From JANQRV01 sp964533785 (GTDB lineage: Bacteria; Bacteroidota; Bacteroidia; Chitinophagales; Saprospiraceae), in contig CAZHNG010000239.1 in assembly GCA_964533785.1 (NCBI GenBank), positions 1-10,939 on the forward strand: 10,939 nucleotides of DNA, written 5' to 3'. The position numbers were made by a program, and so were the translations under genes. The notes beneath the pieces were generated by a model. The model was not told the origin of the DNA. It made no database searches and was given only the letters and a program-made list of their open reading frames with translations. This document shows positions 1 to 6,602 of this stretch, in pieces. How positions within the stretch are numbered: position 1 is the first letter of the stretch; every line of letters begins with the position of its first letter.

Positions 1-1
1 C

Positions 2-235
2 ATCCTACGCGAGGGACTGGACAAAACGGTGCCGGAGGGCTATTTTATACACGAGGAAGAGATTCCACGTGCCGGGATTGATGTTTATCGTTCTTTTCAA
101 CGTACGCGCTGGTATAATGGAAAAGTATTTACCTGGCTTGGATTCAGGAAAAAAGTTGGCAGGGGTGAAGGGCACAGTGGGTTGAGGTTCGATTTTATTG
201 TCCCCAAAAACTCAAGAGTCTTGAGAAGTTTATAA
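2..235 (+). CDS. 3' end of an unrecognised protein (partial, runs off the left edge)
   Basis: The frame is open from the first complete codon of the window (position 2) to the TAA at 233-235, so this is most likely the last 77 codons of a longer gene. A GTG at 29 could serve as a start, but the reading continues naturally upstream of it (ILREGLDKTVPEGYF...). The visible part is hydrophilic and rich in aromatic and basic residues (VYRSFQRTRWYNGKVFTWLGF) and has no membrane segment. I do not recognise the family. The last ~28 residues, from KVGRGEGHSG on, look less protein-like than the rest and could be a non-homologous tail after a recent frame change. That is only an impression. The next gene starts 65 bases downstream on the same strand. 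Confidence 0.45.
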   Translation: MLREGLDKTVPEGYFIHEEEIPRAGIDVYRSFQRTRWYNGKVFTWLGFRKKVGRGEGHSGLRFDFIVPKNSRVLRSL

Positions 236-300
236 TAGCTCCCAAAAAATTGTTACCTTCCAAGAATCTATTGATCACGATTTTTAGTTAGAACCAGTAT

Positions 301-816
301 ATGAGGTCAAATTGGGCATGGCCATTATTGTTAATTATCTGCTTTCAGTGGATGGGGGGTTCTATTCGCTTTAAGTTGGTTCACTCAGTGGCTGTTGTTT
401 CGCAAATGGATGAAGAAGAGATTTTTGTTGCCTCTACAGTAAAAGCCGAAACTGGAATCGATGCCCATATTAGAGTGATATCGGAAGACTCCATTGACCT
501 TAAAACCTTTGGTTACAGTAGTACTTTCCTGTTTTCAAAAGAAATTGACGGCAAGACGTTCTATTATCTTGTGGATTCTGAACCTGTTGAGATTATTCAC
601 TATGAATACCCTCTTGGAGTTGAGCAAGGTTCCGGACATAAAAAAAATGAGGATGCTGCTTTATTAGATAGGTTTTTCCCTTCTTTTATCGTTGAGGGAA
701 TACATGATTTTAATCTTGAAAAGCAAGTGTCCTTTCCTGCTAAAAATTACGGTACCGATATTTTAAATGATTTATGTAACTCTTCTATTCCTACCCCGCC
801 ACCGGATATTTCATAA
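301..816 (+). CDS. Small membrane-anchored or exported protein, function unknown
   Basis: This 171-residue protein starts at ATG 301. Residues 5-20 are hydrophobic (WAWPLLLIICFQWMGG) and form an uncleaved anchor or signal sequence, so the rest is probably periplasmic. The rest is acidic to neutral with no repeated motif, and it ends in a proline-rich tail (PTPPPDIS). The layout (short hydrophobic start, about 120-150 polar residues, proline-containing end) resembles many small uncharacterised Bacteroidota proteins, but I recognise no family and assign no function. No Shine-Dalgarno sequence precedes the start, which is normal for this phylum. The gene stands alone, with 65 bases before it and about 295 bases to the next start. 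Its coding look is moderate: the frame is open and the composition is reasonable. Confidence 0.6.
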   Translation: MRSNWAWPLLLIICFQWMGGSIRFKLVHSVAVVSQMDEEEIFVASTVKAETGIDAHIRVISEDSIDLKTFGYSSTFLFSKEIDGKTFYYLVDSEPVEIIHYEYPLGVEQGSGHKKNEDAALLDRFFPSFIVEGIHDFNLEKQVSFPAKNYGTDILNDLCNSSIPTPPPDIS

Positions 817-1111
817 CTACACGAACAGATAGATCCTATCAATCTTTGCTTACATTTTAAGCAAGTCGTTAATTCCCAATCTTTGGATGGATTAAATGCT
901 ATTGACCTAACGATCGTAGTGGCTTTTACTGCTTTGATATTAAGTTAGGCAGTGGGATCGTAATCGCCAATCTCAATTGGCTGATTCAATATCTATTTTA
1001 ATCATTTTTTCATTGGAGGCAAGCTGATAAAAAGGTTGTTTTAGTGGGGTGTGTGAAAACAGCCAAAAAGCCGATTTGTCAGATGGCTCCGTACTTTCAA
1101 TTGATAATATT
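817..1111. other. Intergenic region with two small hairpins
   Basis: I see no gene in this stretch. It contains a perfect 7-bp hairpin with a 5-base loop (TTGCTTA at 846-852 with TAAGCAA at 858-864). It also contains a 6-bp hairpin with a 4-base loop (GCCAAT at 966-971 with ATTGGC at 976-981), followed about 20 bases later by a T run at 1005-1010. Neither is followed directly by a U tract, so a terminator for the gene ending at 816 is possible but weak. A GTG at 1049 would extend the next reading frame 21 codons upstream, but that addition precedes the natural signal peptide and is not used here. Confidence 0.35.
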
Positions 1112-1862
1112 ATGAATGCTAAATATTTAGGTGCACTATTGCTATTGATTCAAGTGTTTATTATCTCATACGCTACTGGGCAAGGCTGCGTAGCTATTCG
1201 TCACTTCTCCACCTGCAGTGGAAATAACCTGGCGTCCAATATTTTTTCGGCGGGTGATTGGCAAGTAGGTATAAATTACCGGTATTTTAAATCCTTTCGC
1301 CATTTTAGGGGCACACACGAAGAATCAACTCTACCAAAGTATAATGGAAAATTTGTATTTCTACGCTGGAGGCTTCTATTTAGTCAATCCCAGAGAGACA
1401 AATGGTGTTCGGACCTTCAGAGAAACGCTAAGCACTATTTTAGAGAACGAATCCATCATGTCGGTTCCGGATCAGTATTCACTTCGCGGCGGGTTTAGTT
1501 ACGCTTTGGCTCCAATGGGGCATAGTTTAGCCTTAGGTATTCGTTATGAAGGAGTGCCCGTAGAAGACCTGATTGGTGGCAGCAGAGGGTTTCGTCGTCC
1601 CGGCAAGGTTTTATCTTTTGAACCTGGATACAACTATATGAAAAATAATTTTTCATTGAATATCAGCGTACCGGTAGCTGTATATCGCAATCGGCCACAA
1701 AGCCTTACGGATAAGGAAACGGAAATAGTAACCGGTAATCCCAGAAATGGTGATGCTGCTTTTGCGGATTACTTGATCAATGTTGGAGTAACTTACCGCA
1801 TCTCTGGAAAGAAGACAGCGACGATAACTGTGCCAAACTTTGATGAGTTGAATAAAAAATAA
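1112..1862 (+). pseudogene. Broken Bacteroidota outer-membrane protein gene (out-of-frame internal deletion)
   Basis: Two overlapping frames give the two ends of one recognisable protein. The first runs from ATG 1112 with a signal peptide (MNAKYLGALLLLIQVFIISYATGQ), then GCVAIRHFSTC and INYRYFKSFRHFRGT. This is the conserved start of a large Bacteroidota outer-membrane family often labelled 'transporter'. The second frame carries the usual end of that family from about 1326: FYAGGFYLVNPRETNGV, DQYSLRGGFSYAL, EGVPVEDLIGGSRGFRRPG and GDAAFADYLINVGVTYRISG, with a TAA stop at 1860-1862. As I remember the family, full-length members have roughly 150 more residues between these blocks, covering the 'ENNTEVINH' and 'SSLYEH' parts. 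That middle is absent and the frame changes at about 1319-1330. A start at ATG 1344 for the second half would lack a signal peptide. A collapsed assembly is the alternative explanation. Confidence 0.75.
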
Positions 1863-1875
1863 ATACTTTGTTGAT

Positions 1876-1906
1876 CCCCAAGTCCTGGATAAGCCGGGCC
1901 TTGGGG
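1876..1906 (+). terminator. Strong hairpin after the outer-membrane pseudogene
   Basis: CCCCAAG at 1876-1882 pairs with CTTGGGG at 1900-1906. After one mismatch, CCTGG (1884-1888) pairs with CCGGG (1894-1898), including one G-T wobble, leaving a 5-base loop (1889-1893). The stem is therefore 7 + 5 pairs and GC-rich. It begins 14 bases after the TAA at 1860-1862. No poly-T run follows. Instead a second small hairpin (CTTCA TAT TGAAG, 1907-1919) abuts it. The position and strength suggest a terminator or 3'-end stabiliser that separates this unit from the hydrogenase operon. Confidence 0.55.
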
Positions 1907-2009
1907 CTTCATATTGAAGGTCCTTACCAAAAGGGTTTGACTAATTACCATCCCTAGTGCCAAGTTTTAATGGTTAAGTTTTAAATGTATTTTTAAATTC
2001 GGGGAGTAA

Positions 2010-2023
2010 GTGATAAAAATCAA
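2010..2023 (+). promoter_or_regulatory. FNR/Crp-like operator upstream of the hydrogenase operon
   Basis: The sequence GTGAT-AAAA-ATCAA matches 9 of the 10 defined bases of the FNR consensus TTGAT-N4-ATCAA. Its centre lies about 72 bases before the HydB start codon. Fnr-type control by oxygen would suit a hydrogenase used under low oxygen. The match is seen directly; the regulator is inferred, because Bacteroidota Crp/Fnr proteins vary in their binding sites. The Crp-like protein inside the operon has no helix-turn-helix, so it cannot be the factor that binds here. Confidence 0.45.
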
Positions 2024-2034
2024 GGTAGGCTGTC

Positions 2035-2072
2035 TTATCAATCCTTATTTTAGTTCCACGAATTTTTGATAA
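2035..2072 (+). promoter_or_regulatory. Wide inverted repeat of FNR-like half-sites before HydB
   Basis: TTATCAA (2035-2041) and TTGATAA (2066-2072) form a perfect 7-bp inverted repeat with 24 bases between them. Both arms contain the TTGAT/ATCAA half-site also seen in the box at 2010-2023. The right arm overlaps AATTTTTG (2061-2068), which is one base away from the Bacteroidota -7 element TAnnTTTG. I could not find a matching -33 element at the expected spacing, so the promoter call is weak. The repeat may be a second operator, a leader hairpin or chance in AT-rich DNA. Confidence 0.3.
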
Positions 2073-2088
2073 AGAAAGCACCATCTCC

Positions 2089-3246
2089 ATGGGCAAGGAT
2101 CTAACCACCACTTCTTTTAAGCCTGTTTGCGTAGAAAGACAATACTTTGAACAATTGTTCACGGCCTTGAAAAGACGTGGATATAAGATCGTAGGTCCAA
2201 CGGTTCACGCGGACGCAATTGTATATGACCATTTGGAAAAGGTGGATGATCTGCCTGTCGGCTGGACCGACGAACAAGAGGCCGGCACCTACCGGCTTAA
2301 AAAGCGTAATGATCAGGCTTTATTTGGCTACAATGTCGGCCCTCATTCCTGGAAAAAATATTTGTTTCCTGCTCATCAAAAACTTTGGGAAGCACAAAAA
2401 AAAGCCGATGGGAACTTTGAGCTCCTGCAAAACGATGTTGCGGTACCGCGTTATGCCTTCCTTGGCGTAAGAGCTTGCGAATTACAGGCCATACGGATCC
2501 AGGATCAGGTATTTTTAGGAGGAACCTACCAAGACACTGTATACGCTGGTCGTCGCGAAGAAAGCCTCATTATTGCAGTCAATTGCGGTCAAGCCGGCAA
2601 AACTTGTTTTTGTACTTCAATGAATACCGGCCCCGGAGTGGGAGAGGGGAGTGACCTCACTTTAACCGAGATCATTGACGAAGACCATCATTATTTCGTT
2701 TGCCAACCCGAAACAGCCAAAGGTCAGGCGATTTTGGAGGAAATTGACTCCCGCCCATGTACAAAAACAGATATGGATAAGGCCGATGCATGTATTGAAA
2801 AAGCCGAAGCGGAAATGGGCCGGACTCTTGACATCAATGACATCAAAGAGCTGCTCTACCGCAATTACGATCATGGACGCTGGATGGAGCTGGAAAAGCG
2901 CTGTCTGGCATGTGGGAATTGTACGATGGCTTGCCCTACCTGTTTTTGTTCGAAGGTAGAAGAGACGACCGATCTGACGGGCGAGCATGCTGAACGATGG
3001 CGTTCCTGGGACTCTTGTTTTACAACGGATTTCTCCTATATGCACGGAGGAAGTGTCCGGTCGAGTATCCATTCGCGTTACCGGCAGTGGTTGGTGCATA
3101 AGTTGGCTACCTGGCTGGACCAGTCTGGATCGTCAGGTTGCGTGGGGTGTGGACGGTGTATTACCTGGTGCCCGGTGGGCATTGACCTTACTCAGGAAGT
3201 AAAGGCGATAAGAGAAAGTGAAAATGATCAATATTCAGCGTTATGA
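2089..3246 (+). CDS. hydB: Group 3b [NiFe]-hydrogenase beta subunit, 4Fe-4S protein (HydB)
   Basis: This 385-residue protein is the iron-sulfur beta subunit of a cytoplasmic HydBGDA hydrogenase, related to AsrA of anaerobic sulfite reductase. It would relay electrons within the complex. The N-terminal part has the family pattern VVGPTV-like (VGPTVHADAIVYD), DLPVGWTDEQEAGTYRL and LFGYNVGPHSWKKYLFP. A central GVRACEL and CGQAGKTCFCTSMNTGPG follow. The C-terminal third has two ferredoxin motifs: C272-x2-C275-x2-C278-x3-C282-P with extra cysteines at 285 and 287, and C351-x2-C354-x2-C357-x3-C361-P. The length is typical or slightly long. The start at ATG 2089 places the family N-terminus (SFKPVCVERQYFEQL) correctly. 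It is the first gene of the operon and overlaps the next one by ATGA. In the archaeal literature this subunit was linked to sulfur reduction; that activity is not shown here. Confidence 0.93.
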   Translation: MGKDLTTTSFKPVCVERQYFEQLFTALKRRGYKIVGPTVHADAIVYDHLEKVDDLPVGWTDEQEAGTYRLKKRNDQALFGYNVGPHSWKKYLFPAHQKLWEAQKKADGNFELLQNDVAVPRYAFLGVRACELQAIRIQDQVFLGGTYQDTVYAGRREESLIIAVNCGQAGKTCFCTSMNTGPGVGEGSDLTLTEIIDEDHHYFVCQPETAKGQAILEEIDSRPCTKTDMDKADACIEKAEAEMGRTLDINDIKELLYRNYDHGRWMELEKRCLACGNCTMACPTCFCSKVEETTDLTGEHAERWRSWDSCFTTDFSYMHGGSVRSSIHSRYRQWLVHKLATWLDQSGSSGCVGCGRCITWCPVGIDLTQEVKAIRESENDQYSAL

Positions 3247-3716
3247 TGAAGCATATTAAGGATTTGTTGGCGGAGACCAACTTTTTTGACAATATGGATG
3301 AAGAATACCTGGAACTGCTTGCCGGTTGTGGTATTCTGGTACATTTTAAACCCGGGGAATACCTGGCGAAGGAAGGGGAAGAAGCTAATAATTTCTACTT
3401 GATCCTCAAAGGTGATGTCAGTATCGAAAGCAAGATCCCGAATGGTATTCTCACGGTTGGAAAAGCCGATGAAGAAGATGTTGTAGGCTACTCCTGGCTT
3501 TTTCCGCCCTTTCGCAACGCATTTGATGCCCGCGCACTCAATCACGTAAGGGCCATTAAATTGGACGGCAAGTGCCTGCGCGGTAAAGCGGAAGATGACC
3601 ATAAACTGGGGTATGAGTTTATGAAACGCTTTGCCCAGCTGGTTTTAGAAAGAATGCAGGCTACACGTCGTCAAATGATCGATATTTACGGTAGTTCAGA
3701 AAAAGGTGTAGGATGA
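3243..3716 (+). CDS. Stand-alone cyclic-nucleotide-binding-like protein of the hydrogenase operon
   Basis: This 157-residue protein has a Crp-type beta-barrel, seen as FFDNMDEEYLELLAGCGILVHFKPGEYLAKEGEEANNFYLILKGDVSI (residues 14-61), followed by a helix (about 122-148). It ends where a Crp regulator's helix-turn-helix would begin, so it cannot act as a normal transcription factor. The region that would be the phosphate-binding cassette (residues 82-98) reads GYSWLFPPFRNAFDARA. The usual glutamate of GE(L)A is missing, so cAMP binding is doubtful. It sits between HydB and HydG with 4-base overlaps on both sides, which implies strict co-expression and probably a physical or regulatory role in the enzyme. 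I recall similar proteins at the same place in other bacterial group 3b operons. ATG 3243 or 3246 could be the start. Confidence 0.88.
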   Translation: MMKHIKDLLAETNFFDNMDEEYLELLAGCGILVHFKPGEYLAKEGEEANNFYLILKGDVSIESKIPNGILTVGKADEEDVVGYSWLFPPFRNAFDARALNHVRAIKLDGKCLRGKAEDDHKLGYEFMKRFAQLVLERMQATRRQMIDIYGSSEKGVG

Positions 3717-4555
3717 AAACATATCCAACGAATCCTTCAAATATTTTGGCGCCCGTACCATTTCGGATAAAGGAGGTAAAGCAGGAGCTTTCAAATACTT
3801 TCACCCTTACCCTCGTCCCCACTAAGGAGGAGACCCCTTGTGTTTACCTTCCCGGTCAATTTAACATGCTCTATATTTTTGGGTATGGAGAGGTCGCAAT
3901 TTCTATGAGTGGTGATCCGTCAGAGACCGAAAATTTGGTGCATACTATTCGCAACGTAGGAGGGGTTACGGCTGCCTTACAGCGACTTAAAACAGGTGAT
4001 TTTGTCGGGGTGAGAGGACCTTTCGGGCGTCCATGGCCGATGGAAGCCACCAGAGGCAAACAGGTATTGATCATGGCGGGTGGATTGGGCCTTGCTCCAT
4101 TGCGCCCGGCGATTTATCAGTTGTTAGCGCAAGGTTTTTCTGCCGATAATCTCACAATATTATATGGCACCCGTTCTCCTGATACGATACTCTTTGAGCA
4201 AGAGTTGGAGAACTTGGGAGGTCAGGTGCAGGTTCGCCAGACGGTTGATAATGCTACGCATGACTGGAAAGGGCGGGTGGGAGTAGTTACGGATCTATTG
4301 AAATACATTACTATTGATCCAATCAATACCGTTGCTTTTATTTGTGGTCCCGAAGTCATGATGCGCTTTTCTGCTTATGCTTTAATGGACCGGGGAGTTT
4401 TAGCTTCTGACATTTACGTATCTATGGAAAGAAATATGAAATGTGCCGTAGGATTCTGTGGCCGTTGTCAGTACGGTCCACATTTTGTTTGTAAAGATGG
4501 ACCGGTTTTTAGTTTCGAAGAGGTACAACACTTGTTTAAGATCAGAGAATTATGA
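3713..4555 (+). CDS. hydG: Group 3b [NiFe]-hydrogenase gamma subunit, FAD/NAD(P)-binding diaphorase (HydG)
   Basis: This 280-residue protein of the ferredoxin-NADP reductase superfamily exchanges electrons between the hydrogenase and NAD(P)(H). The FAD domain shows PGQFNMLYIFGYGE (47-60), ISMSGDP (63-69) in place of the usual RxYS motif, and HTIRNVGGVTAAL (77-89). The nucleotide domain shows GGLGLAPLRPAI (123-134) and CGPEVMM (211-217). The end carries a [2Fe-2S] site: C244-x4-C249-x2-C252-x7-C260, in MKCAVGFCGRCQ...FVC. All expected residues are present and the length is normal for HydG/AsrB proteins. Sequence alone does not tell NADP from NAD preference. The start ATG overlaps the stop of the preceding gene (ATGA), and the stop overlaps HydD in the same way. 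Confidence 0.93.
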   Translation: MKTYPTNPSNILAPVPFRIKEVKQELSNTFTLTLVPTKEETPCVYLPGQFNMLYIFGYGEVAISMSGDPSETENLVHTIRNVGGVTAALQRLKTGDFVGVRGPFGRPWPMEATRGKQVLIMAGGLGLAPLRPAIYQLLAQGFSADNLTILYGTRSPDTILFEQELENLGGQVQVRQTVDNATHDWKGRVGVVTDLLKYITIDPINTVAFICGPEVMMRFSAYALMDRGVLASDIYVSMERNMKCAVGFCGRCQYGPHFVCKDGPVFSFEEVQHLFKIREL

Positions 4556-5305
4556 AAAAGCTTGCCGTTTGGAAATTTGCTTCTTGTGATGGTTGTCAGC
4601 TGGGATTACTAAACTGTGAGGACGAGTTGATCGCTATTGCGGGAGAGATCCGGATTGCCAACTTTCTGGAAGCCTCGCGTGAAGTACTGCCTGGCCCTTA
4701 CGATCTANNNNNNNNNNATTACGACCCCACACGACCGGGAGCGGATCCAGGAAGTGCGGCGGCAATCAAAATTTTTGGTGACCATCGGTGCCTGTGCCAC
4801 AGCCGGAGGGATACAAGCTTTACGCAATTTCAGAAATGTCAAGGAATTTATCGATATCGTTTATGCCCAGCCGGAATACATCGATACGCTTGAAACTTCC
4901 ACCGCCATAGCGGATCACGTGAAAGTAGATTTTGAATTACGCGGTTGCCCGATCAGTAAGGATCAGTTATTAGAGGTCGTTACCGCTTTTTTGTACCAGC
5001 GAAAACCCAACATCCCCAATTATAGCGTCTGCATTGAGTGTAAAAGTCGCGGAACACCTTGTATTACCGTTTCACAGGGCATTCCTTGTATGGGGCCTGT
5101 CACCCAGGCTGGCTGCGGTGCTATTTGTCCTGCCTACAATCGCGGGTGTTACGGATGTTTCGGTCCTGCTGAAACCAATAACCTTTCCAGTCTTGGCGAT
5201 TGGCTTACAGAGCGGAATTTGGTTAAGGAAGATTGGATCAGGCTGTTGCGTACTTACAATGCCAATGCACCAGCATTTAAAGCAGAAAGCACAAAACATG
5301 AGTAA
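4552..5305 (+). CDS. hydD: Group 3b [NiFe]-hydrogenase delta (small) subunit (HydD), interrupted by a sequence gap
   Basis: This is the small electron-transfer subunit that contacts the NiFe subunit. The N-terminus has the proximal-cluster motif C12-D-G-C15-Q. After the gap come TIGACATAGGIQAL (third cysteine) and ELRGCPIS (fourth). The rest carries further cysteines for two more clusters (CIECKSRGTPC, GIPCMGPVTQAGCGAICP, GCYGCFGP). The first 52 residues read in one frame up to 4707, and ITTPHDRERIQEVRR onward reads in another from 4718. In relatives the missing piece is about six residues (of the type SLVEGS, including the conserved glutamate-glycine), that is 18 bases rather than the 10 Ns present. 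With an 18-base gap the protein would be 253 residues, a normal length. I therefore call it intact, not frameshifted. It overlaps HydG by 4 bases and HydA by 8. Confidence 0.9.
4708..4717. other. Assembly gap (10 Ns) inside HydD
   Basis: Ten undetermined bases lie within the small-subunit gene. The flanks encode ...GPYDL and ITTPHD..., which belong to one continuous protein but fall in different frames across the gap. The true distance must leave a remainder of 0 when divided by 3, most likely 18 bases. Automatic annotation would yield a false 113-residue protein ending at 4893 plus a second, N-terminally truncated frame. Confidence 0.97.
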
Positions 5306-6602
5306 TAAGAAACCAGTCAAGACGATCAAAGCCGATTATCTCGCCCGGGTAGAAGGGGAAGGGGCCATGTATTTGAAAATTCAGGAGGATAAGCTGCTCG
5401 ATGTACAATTGAAAATTTTTGAGCCACCGCGCTTTTTTGAAGGCTTGCTGCGGGGACGTCAATACAGTGATGCGCCGGATATTACAGCCCGTATCTGTGG
5501 CATTTGCCCGGTTGCCTATCAGATGAGTGCTGTCCATGCTATAGAGAATGCTTTTGGTGTGAAAGTAGATGGCCCATTGCGGGACTTGCGGCGTCTGTTT
5601 TATTGTGGGGAATGGATTTCAAGTCATGCCCTGCACATCTATATGCTGCATGCACCGGATTTTTTGGGTTACGAAAGCGCTATTCATATGGCCAGGGACC
5701 ACCGGAAGATTGTCGAGGGTGGATTACAGTTGAAAAAAGTAGGAGGTGAGATCATGGAATTGCTGGGAGGAAGAGCCGTTCATCCGATCAACGTGCGGGT
5801 AGGCGGATTTTATGCCATTCCAAGGAGATCGGAAATAAGGGCAATGATACCAAAGTTGGAGCAAGCCCGGGATACGGCCTTGGAGACGGTGCGTTGGGCA
5901 GCCGGTTTTGATTTTCCGGATTTTGAGCAGGATTATCAGTTCGTTGCTATGCGTCATCCGGAAGAATACCCCATGAATGAAGGACGTATTGTCTCCAACA
6001 AAGGGCTGGATATTACTGCTGCGGAATTCCAGGATCATTTTGAAGAAATTCACGAGGAACGCAGTAATGCTTTGCATTGTAGATTGAGAGAAAACCAGGA
6101 AGCTTATCACGTAGGTCCTTTAGCCCGTTATGCCCTGAACTTTGATTTGTTACCGGAGACGATTCAATCGGAAGCTAAAGCCGCCGGATTAGGCAACGTT
6201 TGCAATAATCCTTTTCAAAGTATTATTGTTCGCTCCATCGAAACGCTGTATGCCTGCGTAGAAGCTCTCCGTATTATCAGGGCTTACGAGGCTCCGGAGG
6301 CGCCTTTTGTTTCAATAAAGCCGAAAGCTTCGGTAGGTTACGGAGCTACTGAAGCTCCACGGGGCTTGCTTTATCATCACTACAAAATTGATGATAATGG
6401 GGATATCCTTACTGCTAATATTATTCCTCCGACTTCGCAAAATCAGAAAATGATCGAAGATGATCTCTGGAAATTTGTGCCAGAGTATATGGACCAACCC
6501 GACGAAAAACTACAGTGGCACGCTGAGCAGGCCATTCGTAATTACGATCCTTGCATATCCTGTGCTACCCATTTTTTAAACCTGGAAGTGGATCGCTCAT
6601 GA
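5298..6602 (+). CDS. hydA: Group 3b [NiFe]-hydrogenase alpha (large) subunit, catalytic (HydA)
   Basis: This 434-residue subunit holds the NiFe site that cleaves or forms H2. The near-N-terminal RVEGEG (17-22) is the RxEGxG motif of large subunits. The L1 motif is RICGICPVAY with C67-x2-C70. The L2 motif near the end is DPCISCATH with C419-x2-C422 and H425. The four nickel-binding cysteines are thus all present. After H425 a nine-residue tail (FLNLEVDRS) remains, which is the expected substrate of the endopeptidase encoded next. Length and signature fit group 3b rather than the longer group 1 enzymes, and there is no export signal partner, so it should be cytoplasmic. ATG 5298 gives MSNKKPVKTIKADYLARVEGEG, the family's normal N-terminus. 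The frame is open further upstream, but that would overlap HydD by 272 bases. Confidence 0.96.
   Translation: MSNKKPVKTIKADYLARVEGEGAMYLKIQEDKLLDVQLKIFEPPRFFEGLLRGRQYSDAPDITARICGICPVAYQMSAVHAIENAFGVKVDGPLRDLRRLFYCGEWISSHALHIYMLHAPDFLGYESAIHMARDHRKIVEGGLQLKKVGGEIMELLGGRAVHPINVRVGGFYAIPRRSEIRAMIPKLEQARDTALETVRWAAGFDFPDFEQDYQFVAMRHPEEYPMNEGRIVSNKGLDITAAEFQDHFEEIHEERSNALHCRLRENQEAYHVGPLARYALNFDLLPETIQSEAKAAGLGNVCNNPFQSIIVRSIETLYACVEALRIIRAYEAPEAPFVSIKPKASVGYGATEAPRGLLYHHYKIDDNGDILTANIIPPTSQNQKMIEDDLWKFVPEYMDQPDEKLQWHAEQAIRNYDPCISCATHFLNLEVDRS

Noticed and set aside
1049..1111. GTG start giving 21 extra residues to the outer-membrane pseudogene.
   Set aside because: They would sit before a clear signal peptide that begins at ATG 1112.
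2662..3099. A 145-residue minus-strand open frame.
   Set aside because: It lies entirely opposite the conserved HydB iron-sulfur region and has no recognisable features.
4552..4893. A separate 113-residue protein with a CDGC motif.
   Set aside because: After the N gap this frame reads unrelated sequence, while the true HydD continues in another frame.
5034..5297. An upstream extension of HydA in the same frame from a GTG at 5034.
   Set aside because: It lies wholly inside the conserved end of HydD, and the added residues do not resemble any large-subunit N-terminus. ATG 5298 gives the family start.
5724..6110. A 128-residue minus-strand open frame.
   Set aside because: It is opposite conserved HydA and has no family features; a shadow frame.
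6551..6598. An earlier in-frame ATG for the maturation peptidase.
   Set aside because: The extra 16 residues only mirror the HydA L2 region in another frame. ATG 6599 with the ATGA overlap gives the normal N-terminus.
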